Notes under the pieces: generated by a model
What the model was told of the DNA's origin: nothing
The model's input: only the letters and a program-made list of their open reading frames with translations
Databases searched by the model: none
Shown: positions 44,294 to 53,570 of the stretch, piece after piece
Position numbering within the stretch: the stretch's first letter is position 1
Layout: each line of letters opens with the position of its first letter
Position numbers and translations under genes: made by a program
DNA from: Kappaphycus alvarezii
Taxonomy: Eukaryota > Rhodophyta > Florideophyceae > Gigartinales > Solieriaceae
Reading direction: 5' to 3'
DNA: 64,000 nucleotides
NCBI GenBank assembly: GCA_002205965.3
Contig: NADL03000689.1
Coordinates: 806,001 to 870,000 of the forward strand

Positions 44294-45380
44294 GGAGATG
44301 GAGATTGGGGGTGGGATGGGGAGATGTATGGGAGGGAAAGGATAGGAGAGAGCGGATGGGGGAGAGAGGGGAGGTAGTGAAAGTGGGGTATGTGTGTATT
44401 ATTGGATGGGAGCAGAAAGGGGAAATGGTTTGGTTTGGATGGCAAGAAGAGGGGATTTGAGGGGTGAGGAGGAATGTTACGAGATATAGTGAGAGGTTAA
44501 AGGAAAGGGAGGGGTGGCAAGATGTGGAACGACAAGTAGGGGAAGAGAGAGTGGATGTGGTGTTTGCAAGAGTGCAAGGTAAGGGAGGACGGGAGTAGAA
44601 AAGGGGGTAGACAGATTGGAGGCGATGTGAAGCGTGCGGAAGGAGGAGATGGTAGGATGTGGGATGGGTGGGTAGGTGTAGGGGTAGGTGTAGGTGGGTA
44701 GGGGAGAGGGGACGGAGGAGGCGATTTGGGGCAAAAGTAGAATATTGGTTATGGCGGGATGGGGCAGTTGCAGAATGCGAGGTACAATAGAGTTTTTGAA
44801 CTTTTTGTTTGTTGTTGTTGTTGTTGTTGTTGTTGTTGAGGGAAAAAAATAACGTGCTACATGACCGACCGCTGCTCTACAAAACGCTCTTCAAATCAAC
44901 GACTGGCACAAAGGCACAAACGGCACGATAACCCACTCATAGGCCCAATTCTTCTGGGCCACTGTCCCCCTGACCCGATTATATTTTTTGCTTCTTTTTC
45001 ATCTGTTCTTTGCTTGTTTTTGTCATTTTCTAAATATATAATCTTGACCTATTCCACTGTACACTACACTACTGTACAACCCTCATTCCACCAATCAATC
45101 AGGCGCTTCGAAATATATATGAAAAATAACTGTCCCTCGTACGTTGGCCACACAAATCACAGCAAAGAATTTAAAATATATTCATCATCCATACAGTACA
45201 GTACGGTACAGACCGATCCTCCCCCCCCTCCATTTCCTGCAATGCATCAATCTCATCCTCCCTCCTCCCCACCCCCCCCCCCCAACCTTTTCAATTCCCT
45301 CACCCACACTCTCCCCCGCATTCCTTCCTTCCCTTTCCTCCCCATAAATACCCCATCTCCCTCCCAACTCCCACTCCCCC
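44294..45380. promoter_or_regulatory. Divergent 5' spacer between hAT-derived gene and chorismate mutase
   Basis: This 1.09-kb spacer is strongly G-rich on the plus strand near the left gene (44294-44740) and C-rich near the right gene (45210-45380). It holds a (GTT)n microsatellite at about 44805-44837, a CACTGTACACTACACTACTGTACAA cluster at 45055-45080, a CCAAT word near 45091, and ATACAGTACAGTACGGTACAG at 45191-45211. Open frames in the skewed parts are composition artefacts. Confidence 0.45.
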
Positions 45381-46379
45381 ATGCACCACTGTCTCAACCA
45401 AAACGCCCTCGACATCCCCCAACCCTCCGATTCAGATCCCGACATGTCCGCCTTTCTCCCAACCCCCCTTCCCACCTCTCTCTCCTTTCAATCCTGGCGC
45501 TCCCATTTCGCCGCACGTACCCGTCAACCCCCCCTCCTAGCCGCCACAATGCGTCCCGTCGCCACCGCAGAGCCCCGTCCACATCCTGGCGTCGACTTTC
45601 ATGGCATCCCCAATCCACCCCCCGGCTCCCGTCTCATGCTCTCCGACCTGCGTGAACGTCTCATCCGACAAGAGGAGACCATCATCTTTGCACTCATCGA
45701 GCGTGCCCAGTTTAAGCAAAATTTACGCATCTATACCCCGGGCGCCTTCAATTTGCCACCCGATTCTTCCTGCGATGGCACCTTTTCCCAGTATCTCTTG
45801 TTCCAGTTGGAAAAGGTCTATGCTAATGTCGGACGCTACACCTCTCCCGATGAACACCCGTTCGCTCCACACTCTATACTACCCGCCCCGATTCTTCCCA
45901 CGCTCGACTATCCACCCACCCTGGCTCCCAATTCAATCAACGTCAACGCTGAAATTCAACTCGACTATCGAACCAATATCATCCCCGCCATCTGTCAACC
46001 CGATGACGATCAAAACTATGGCAGCTCCGTCACATGCGATGTCGCATGCTTGCAAGCCTTGTCCAAGCGCATTCATTACGGCATGTTCATTGCAGAGGCC
46101 AAGTGCCAGGAAGATGAACCCAAGTACAAGAAATTGGCCGCCAATTTGGATCGCGATGCCATTTGGACTCAACTCAGCAACTTGGACGTGGAAAAATCAT
46201 TGCTCAAACGGGTCGAAAATAAGGCTCGCAATTACGGCTCGGATGTTACTGTCCATGGCGTTCGCGACGTGTACAAAGTGCAACCTCACAAAATTGCACA
46301 GCTGTACCGCGATTTTATCATCCCGCTCACCAAGCAAGTAGAAGTAGAGTACATTTTGCAGAGATATCGCCGTGCATAG
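45381..46379 (+). CDS. Chorismate mutase (eukaryotic AroQ type)
   Basis: It converts chorismate to prephenate, the branch step to Phe and Tyr. The 332-residue frame contains the whole enzyme: LSDLRERLIRQEETIIFALI (87-106), GRYTSPDEHPF (151-161), INVNAEIQLDY, NYGSSVTCDVACLQALSKRI (from about 211), HYGMFIAEAKCQ, ALKRVENKARNYGSDV-like KRVENKARNYG, and ELYRDFIIPLTKQVEVEYIL-like ending LTKQVEVEYILQRYRRA. Three in-frame ATGs are possible: 45381, 45444 and 45549. The second would give a Ser/Arg-rich plastid transit peptide. The third has the best start context (GCCGCCACAATGC) and would give a cytosolic form. The chosen start is the longest. Family identity is secure; the start is not. Confidence 0.92.
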   Translation: MHHCLNQNALDIPQPSDSDPDMSAFLPTPLPTSLSFQSWRSHFAARTRQPPLLAATMRPVATAEPRPHPGVDFHGIPNPPPGSRLMLSDLRERLIRQEETIIFALIERAQFKQNLRIYTPGAFNLPPDSSCDGTFSQYLLFQLEKVYANVGRYTSPDEHPFAPHSILPAPILPTLDYPPTLAPNSINVNAEIQLDYRTNIIPAICQPDDDQNYGSSVTCDVACLQALSKRIHYGMFIAEAKCQEDEPKYKKLAANLDRDAIWTQLSNLDVEKSLLKRVENKARNYGSDVTVHGVRDVYKVQPHKIAQLYRDFIIPLTKQVEVEYILQRYRRA

Positions 46380-47396
46380 AAACGCCTTTGTAAACATCAC
46401 TACCCCTTTGCTTGTGGTCGTGCTACCTACCACACTGTCAAGCACAGTGGTCCGATGCCTCCCCACCCCTCGTCACGCTTGCGTGCGCCAGTTACTATAG
46501 CATTGGGTGTAGCCAAGTGGGGAGGCTAGATGAGCGAGATTGGTCGAGTCGGGGCGTGCCGAGGATGGTTAAATACGGTGGTGGAGTGGGTAACGCTGTG
46601 AATGGGGGCTCGAATGGCGGCATGGTGTGCCGTTGTGGTGCGTGGTTGCGTTGCATGGCAGGCGTGCAGGAGCCTTCTGCGCTGGGATGATCAAACATAG
46701 TAATACTGCACTGTACCTTTCTGGCTGGAAAAACTTGTGTGTTTTATTGATTGAAAAATAAGTTTTGCCTGAAATAAATACGCAAGTTTGGAACCAACTA
46801 GGGTGTTTTCAGCAAAGGGAGGCTGCGGATAGGCTGGTTACAGCGATGGACATTTGCCCTTTGCCAAATTCCCAATTACTGTAAAGCACAATACAAAAAT
46901 TATACAGTATTCTACATCATTTATACTGTATAGCTAGTCTAGCAATCAGTGCAAACCAAGCACTCGCAATTGACAATCGTTTCCTATCACTGTGATGCAA
47001 CTTGGCAAAATTGTTCTTCTTCTAATTCATTGGTTAGTGTCCTATACACTATACTACCTTGTTACTCTATCGGTGGCTTGGATTCCTTACAATATTTTTG
47101 GAAATTTACTTTTCAATTCCCGCTTTCCCCCTTGCGTCTGCTTGCGCTCGTGTGCCCACTGAGCCATTGGTAAAATTGCCCCAAATGCAAACCACTCACG
47201 GCTCCTGGCACTACTCGGTACAGTACTGTACAGTACTGTACTCTACACTGTACACTAGTTTCCAATCTCCGCCTCTGCGCAAACCTACTGTAAAGGTTTT
47301 CCTTTTCATGCTCATTCTACATGTGCAGTACAGTACACTTTACTATACAGTACGTATTGCACATCAGCTCGCAGACTGGCAGAGATTGCAAGCCTA
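46380..47396. other. Spacer right of chorismate mutase with several palindrome clusters
   Basis: No gene is recognised. TACTGTACAG-type clusters lie at 46702-46717, 46908-46935, 47217-47257 (CGGTACAGTACTGTACAGTA and following) and 47325-47354. The copia element inserted only 43 bp to the right of the last cluster. Confidence 0.45.
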
Positions 47397-47401
47397 AGCG
47401 A
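47397..47401. repeat. Target site duplication of the copia element, left copy
   Basis: The 5-bp AGCGA directly before the left LTR is repeated exactly at 52812-52816 directly after the right LTR. Confidence 0.85.
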
Positions 47402-47621
47402 TGTTAGGGACCACTCGTGTGCGGCCCTAGCTTTGTTGAGATTCTGCCCACAGAGGGGCAAAGCCGGGTCCGGCTATAGGGACCATTAATTACAGTAATT
47501 ACAGTAGCCCTGAGGGACACCGGCGCGCAGGTCGGAGTGAGACCGTCGAGGGTCAATAAAGTGAGACGGCAGAGGGCCAACAGGAGGGTGCGGAGAGCCA
47601 CCAACTCCATCATTCTCTTTA
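47402..47621 (+). repeat. Copia left LTR
   Basis: This 220-bp LTR begins TGTTAGGGAC and ends TTCTCTTTA. Its boundaries are set by the target duplication on one side and the primer-binding site on the other. It contains an AATAAAGT word near 47555 that could serve in 3'-end formation. Confidence 0.9.
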
Positions 47622-47637
47622 TGGTAGCATCACGGAG
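47622..47637 (+). other. Copia primer-binding site
   Basis: TGGTAGCATCACGGAG starts directly after the left LTR. The first eight bases, TGGTAGCA, fit the 3' end of an initiator methionine tRNA; pairing beyond that is imperfect. Confidence 0.6.
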
Positions 47638-47727
47638 TTTTCAACAACTCAGCTCCTTTCTTCGTCCCCTTGGCGGAACAACTCCCATACTCTCTGTGCT
47701 CCGCATCCCCGCTGACCAACACCGATC

Positions 47728-50700
47728 ATGGCTAGTGAGGGCGACTCGATTGGAAAGCTCCCAAGACTGATCGGCACCAAGGACTTCATCCAGTGGCGCC
47801 GTCGAATCAAGGCCTACATTCAGAGAGAAGACCTGGACCTTCTCAGACTCAAGCCGCGACCCGAAAATGGTACGACAAGCAAACCCTCTCGTTGGAACAA
47901 GGCAAACATCCGTGCCAAGACGGCTATCATTCTGACGTTGGCAAACGGACCAATGGCTCAGACAAGCACCATCATCGATGACGACGAGAAGTGAGCTAAA
48001 GATCGTTAGAATGCACTAGCTCGCCTGTACACATCATCAAATGAGCAGACAGTCATCAATCTTCTCCGAGAATTGGAGAGCCTGCAGTACAAGGAAGGAT
48101 TGGGCTGGGAAGAGCACTTGAACAAGTTCCACGAAATTCTAAGCAAACTCGCATCACTCGACAAGGCTGTGCCAGACAAAGAGAAGGCGTCCAAGCTCAT
48201 TCGAACATTGCCTGAGCACTTTGCTCCGATCGCAATGATCTCAAGCAAGTTGTCCTACGAGTAACTCATCACCACGATTGCCACAGAGATCTCACGTCGA
48301 AAGGCCAAAGGACCTGATGGTGGAATCCACGTTCCGAAGGCCTCTACCGCAGGGGCAACCGACAAGAACCAAAGCCACGGAGTCCAAGGCGGAAGAGTGA
48401 ACAAGGACAATGGCTGCAGTGATGCCGATCCATGTTAGGTTTGTGGACGTCCTGGTCATCGTTCAAGGGATTGCTATTTTCGCGCTGACAAGTTAAACGG
48501 CAGAGGTCGTGGCCGTGGTCGAGGCCGAGGTCGAGGAATCGGACGAGGACACCTTCGTGGTAACCGTGGGCGTGGTGAACGTTCTTATGCTCAAGGCTAT
48601 GGAAATTATCCATATGACAATAACCAACACTATCATCAACACCAAACGTGGAGCAACAACCATCTTTCCCAGGGCAACATTGGACCGGAAAGTTCATCTG
48701 CTCCAGGTCGATCAGCGTTGCCAGTTCGCGTACCGGACCAAGCACCACCCAATTATCAAGATCAAGGAGAATTTCAAAGAAACAACGGAACCAATTCGAG
48801 TCACCCCTACGGTTTCATGGCTCAGATAAAGTTCAAGACGGCAATTGCAAAATGTGGGATTGCAAAGTCATGTGATGCGTTGATTGATTCTGGGGGCTCA
48901 CATCACTTCTTCCACTCCAAGAGCTCATTTGTTCACTACGAGAAGATTCAACCTCAGGATGTCCAAGCCGCCTCTAAACTATCTGTCTTGGTGGGAAAGG
49001 GACAAGTTTTCATCCCTTTGGCAGGCGGATTCTCCATGGATGCATACCATGCTTTGCACTTTCAGACGAACATCCTTTCCGTTGGTTTGTTAACTTGGCG
49101 TCTGAACATCTTGTTCACAATGGATCCTCCAGGGAGAGAATGTGTAAGTACTTGTGTCATATCAATTCGTAGCACAAACTAAGACTTCAAGGCGATCAAG
49201 ATTGATAATGACGGGCTTTATCGCCTCTCATTGCCAACCCAAGGCAGGAGCCAAAGTTATCATGTACCTTGCACAGTACATCCGAATTTGGATATCAGCA
49301 CCGCGACTCGAAATGAACTTACTTGCTGTCAATGCTTTGGATCAAATTAAAATCGTGCGAGTCGCACGAAAACGGAGATGGAGCTGGCTTTGAAATGGCA
49401 TAGTCGTACAGGACACCCACACCCTGGACGATACATGCAGTTGTCCAACACATTTCATGATGTCGCGCATTTCCCAAGGAGGCTTTTGGAACAACTATTG
49501 TGTGTTCCTTGCGCAATTGCGAAAGCACAACATCATCCGATTCTGCCAAGCCAGCGCATCACATCATACCCACTTGAGCTCATTCATCTCGATATCAGTG
49601 GAAAAATGGCTCAACCTTCTCTTGGTAACAGCAATTACTGCATTGGATTTGTCGATGACCGTACCGCAAAGACTGATGCCTACTTTATCAAGCAAAAGTC
49701 AGATCTGTTTTCAGCATTTAAGTATTACAAGGAAAGATGGGAGAACACCACCAGACACAAGATCATCAACATACGTCTTGACGGAGCGGGCGAAAACTTG
49801 TCGGGCACTGTTAAGAATTTTGCCTTAATGCACGTAATTCGTTTGCAGACAAGCCCGCCGCATGCTCCGCAAAGCAATGGATTTGCGGAAAGATTCATGA
49901 AGTAACTGGGCGTTCGTGCACGTGTCCTCCTCTTTGAGGCAAAGCTTGGAAATGAATTGTGGGCTGAAGCAATGAGCCACAGCAACTGGCTTCGAAACCG
50001 CCTCCCGTCAGAAAGAGTCAATGGAAACACCCCAGTCCTCTTGTGGGACGCTCGAACGCGTGTCAACGTCAATGATTTGCCCATTTTCGGACAATCCGGT
50101 TTCGCGTTCCTGTATCAATCCGAAACGAGGCCGAACAAAAAGCTATCTGCGAGAGCTGCCCATGGCCATTTCGTCGGGCTCGAAAGCGATCAAACGCTAT
50201 TCAGAATCTATATTCGTGACAGAAGGCGCGTCATCATCACTCGTGTACAAGACTTCCGCCTCTGCTCTACCAATGAACTACCCGCATTGTCCTCTCTCAT
50301 TGATGGCATATCAAGGCAAACTGCTCTTGAGCAGGATCTAGATCATTGTTACTTGGAAGATCTTCTCACCCAAGCGTTCTCCGTAGTATACCGCATTCCT
50401 TTGTCGCGCGTTCTCCCTCACGCCTCCGTTTCGCGCGGGACTCATCCAGATTCTCGGTTGCCGCGATCCTTTCAAGAGGCAACCAAAGATCCTTTTTGGT
50501 GCGAGGCTATTGACAGGGAGTATCGCGCTCCGAAAACGCGAAACATGGGAGTACGTTCTCCGCGACTCTTCAATGCATGTGATCCCATTCACATTGGTAT
50601 TTCGTCTCAAACCGTTGGATCTTAATGGGCTAAACTTCTTCCATAGAGCCCGATGCGTTATTCGCGGTGACTTGCAACTCCCCAGAGTCGATTTTAATCC

Positions 50701-52043
50701 CGATTCCTTATATGGACCTGTCGCATCCCGAGAAGCCATTCGCATGCTCCTGGCAATCGCAGCCGCAACAGGGCTCATCGTTGAAGGAGGGGATGTAAGT
50801 AGTGCATACCTGTACGGTAAGATCGACACTACTGTGTACATGGAGCAACCGACTGATTCAACTGGAAAGAAGGAGCGCCCCGGGTTCGTTTGCAGGTTGC
50901 TAAAATCTATTTACGGACTTCGTCAGGCAGGCATTACCTGGGGTTCGTTATTTGTTGTGACTATATTGAGTTGGGACTTTAAGCAGTCTCGTATTGATTC
51001 CAGAGTGTTCTACAAGGTGTTGGATAAGGAATTCATCATCCTGGTCATCATTGTCGATGACATGGCCTTCGCAAGCAACTCAAGAGGACTACTGGAACAT
51101 TTCAAGAAACGAATCAGCGAAGAGTTCGATGTCAAGCTGTTTGGGGAACTCCGGTTGTTTCTAGGATGGGAAGTACATCATAGCCAAGATGGGATCAAGG
51201 TTAGTCAGCAACGTTACGTTGAACAGCTCTTGGGAAGGCATGGATTGCATGAGGCCAACGGGGCTTGGACTCCACTACCCGAACACGCGGATGTCAGCGC
51301 AGGAACGGAACAGGACGTGACGCTCAACAAGAAAGATCACTCGAGTTATCGCGCGACAATCGGAGAGCTTTTGCACCTTGCAGTGTGCACACGCCCTGAC
51401 ATTACCTTTGCGGTGAGTGCCTTAGCACGTCAGGTGCACAAACCCACAGTCCGTCACGCTTCCCTACTGAAGCGATTGCTTCGTTACATCTCCGGCACAA
51501 GACACATGGGAATCAAGTTCTCAAAGGGCAGCAAGAGTCCAAAGCGATTTTCTGAGTCTCTGAACTTGCAAGCGCTGGTCGAGTCGGATTGGGCGCGACA
51601 AGTACACTCGCAAATCGACAACCGGCTTTATTGTCTTGGTCAACGATGCTCCTGTTGCATGGAAGAGCCAACGCCAAACAATTGTCGCCCTCTCTTCGGC
51701 TGAAGCTGAGTACTTCGCCTTATCATCTTGTGTCAAGCAGTTAATGTGGATGCGAAGACTATTCTGGGAAATGGTTTGTCACATGCCGTACACAAAAGAA
51801 ATGAAGGTTCCTCAATCACTTGTGTTCACAGACAACACCGCCGCAATTTCTATCGCTGAAAGGGATCAAGTTTCTGCCAAGAGCAAGCATATCGAGGTCA
51901 AGTATCATCATGTTCGGGATCACATCAAGGAGGGGTCAGTGCAGCTGGTTCACATTGGAACTGCAGATCAGGCTGCCGACATATTGACCAAAGATGTCGA
52001 TAGGCGCATATTGGAGAAGCACCGCGCGCGTTTACTTTGTTAG
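47728..52043 (+). pseudogene. Copia gag-pol polyprotein, broken
   Basis: The region starts at ATG 47728 with a gag segment (LIGTKDFIQWRRRIKAYI). A zinc knuckle VCGRPGHRSRDC near 48440 follows, whose first Cys is split from the rest by a stop, then an RG-rich tract. The protease signature ALIDSGGSHHFF lies near 48875. Integrase has a HHCC finger (WHSRTGHPHPGR, CVPCAIAK) from 49390, then LIHLDISGKM, RLDGAGENLSG and HAPQSNGFAERF. Reverse transcriptase (VEGGDVSSAYLYGKI, YGLRQAG, IIVDDMAFAS) spans 50650-51450. RNase H (STTGFIVLVNDAP, SSAEAEYFALSSC, KHIEVKYHHVRDHI) ends at 52043. Gag to integrase share one frame with stops at about 47992, 48007, 48262, 48436, 49180 and 49903. Frameshifts lie near 50530 and 51596. 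Confidence 0.9.
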
Positions 52044-52591
52044 TGTTCGTTTGCGAGAATAACGTTAGAGTAGTGACCGCAGTTTATGTTGATATTGTAC
52101 TTCACTCGAGGATATGGCAAAAGAAATTGGAAGGACTGGCAAAACACAACTTCTAACCTTAGCAGCTGATCGTGCTTACCCATGTCTGGGCTGAGTGTGT
52201 TTTACAACGGGGCATTAAGTGACAACCCTGCTCCTCACCAAGGCAAGGTCCTCAATACCCTCCGGTCACGGCTCTACAGTTGGATTGGAACTACCATTGG
52301 GATCTGTTGTGGTCACTCTCCGTGAAGTCGGGCTATTTATACCCGACAATTCTCTGAGCTACTGAATTTTAATGGAATTTAATGATCGGTCTCGGAGAGC
52401 ATCATTTGAAACTTTGTTCGCAGGTCCTGGGTTCGAATCTTGACTTTTTGTTTCTTCGCTTTGTTTTGTGTACCATTTGGCATGGCATCCGCCAAAGCTC
52501 TGGGGTTCGATCTCTAGTAGTTCAATGGCTTTGTTTTATTTTAAGATTAATGCACACTTGTAGAGAAGTGTTCGCTATCGCCGAGGAGGGG
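52044..52591 (+). other. Copia 3' non-coding tail with polypurine tract
   Basis: The tail holds a 6-bp hairpin (GTCGGG, 9-nt loop, CCCGAC) at about 52328-52348 and two tRNA T-arm-like words (GGGTTCGAAT at 52429-52438 followed by a T run; GGGGTTCGATC at about 52503). The polypurine tract GAGGAGGGG lies at 52583-52591, immediately before the right LTR. Confidence 0.6.
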
Positions 52592-52811
52592 TGTTAGGGA
52601 CCACTCGTGTGCGGCGTTAGCTTTGTTGAGATTCTGCCCACAGAGGGGCAAAGCCGGGTCCGGCTATAGGGACCATTAGTTACAGTGATTACAGTAGCCC
52701 TGAGGGCCACCGGCGCGCAGGTCGGAGTGAGACCGTGGAGGGTCAATAAAGTGAGACGGCAGAGGGCCGACGGGAGGGTGCGGAGAGGCACCAACCCCAT
52801 CATTCTCTTTA
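52592..52811 (+). repeat. Copia right LTR
   Basis: This 220-bp direct repeat of 47402-47621 has about ten substitutions and no length change. The target duplication AGCGA follows at 52812-52816. Confidence 0.9.
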
Positions 52812-52816
52812 AGCGA

Positions 52817-53289
52817 GGCTACCGTACGCCGAGTGGCGGAGATCACAGCATAAATTACTGTACACTGTAACTTTGTACTACTGCACTGAATGTACTGTAT
52901 AAAGTACAGTAGTACGCAATACTGTCCGCCTGTTCAGGAGACATCAAATTATACTGCTCCAGCTGCTCCGGATCTCTGCACACATACAGTATACTGTGGA
53001 AAGGGCTGAATGTAGGTTGTGTCAAGTGTCTAAAATCTCATCCAATCACAGCCCAGAGTTCACAATGGCGCAGTGAGTGGAGCAGCCAAGAGGACCGTCT
53101 CCAGAGCCTCTCAGGGCACATTTTTATAGCAACCAATTGAGTCCCAGAGTTCACCCCGCAACGGTGCACATTATACCATTTCACCACTCAATGCCTTCCA
53201 AATCACAAAGTCACGTGCAAACAAACCACCGCTACAACTCTCCATCGGCCATTGGCTGCCACAATAGCCTCAAAAATGGCCGCGCAGAC
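52817..53289. other. Spacer between the two LTR elements
   Basis: A TACTGTAC-type cluster lies at 52855-52926, followed by moderately GC-rich DNA with a CCAAT word near 53042. No gene is recognised. The last five bases, CAGAC (53285-53289), are the left target duplication of the gypsy element. Confidence 0.4.
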
Positions 53290-53519
53290 TGTGAGCTCGA
53301 CGTGTACAGTTGTTCACGTGTGTGCTCTCTTTGTTTCTGCTCCACCGATTTGCAACGGACTTTTATTTGCTGGGGGTTATAAGAACTGGTGTGGTCTCGG
53401 GGAGAGGGAAGAGAAAAAAGGGAGGGGCAGAGTAAAGAGGGTAACCCTGTTTTGTTGTGATTCATCTCCACATTGCGTCTCTGAACGCTGAGAAAAGCGG
53501 ACAATCACAGCTGCTTTCA
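53290..53519 (+). repeat. Gypsy left LTR
   Basis: This 230-bp LTR begins TGTGAGCTCGACGTGTACAG and ends AGCTGCTTTCA. A purine-rich block (GGGGAGAGGGAAGAG) lies in its middle. The sequence just inside, TGGTACTTCTGTCGAGG from 53521, is the candidate primer-binding site; the tRNA is not identified. Confidence 0.9.
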
Positions 53520-53570
53520 TTGGTACTTCTGTCGAGGGTAGATTTTGCGGATGTCTCGATTCCAACTAGG

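Larger units (their letters stand above)
47402..52811 (+). mobile_element. Complete but inactive Ty1/copia LTR retrotransposon
   Basis: The element is 5410 bp. It has two 220-bp LTRs, a primer-binding site immediately inside the left LTR, a gag-pol region with protease, integrase, reverse transcriptase and RNase H in the order typical of copia, a polypurine tract before the right LTR, and a 5-bp target duplication. The coding region has at least six in-frame stops and two frameshifts, so this copy cannot be autonomous. The two LTRs differ at about 10 of 220 positions by my count. Confidence 0.93.

Noticed and set aside
44861-45655. 264-codon plus frame before chorismate mutase
   Set aside because: It crosses palindrome clusters and the C-rich leader, is low-complexity, and conflicts with the chorismate mutase frame.
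45601-46341. 246-codon plus frame in chorismate mutase
   Set aside because: It is an out-of-frame shadow; the enzyme motifs are in the 45381-46379 frame.
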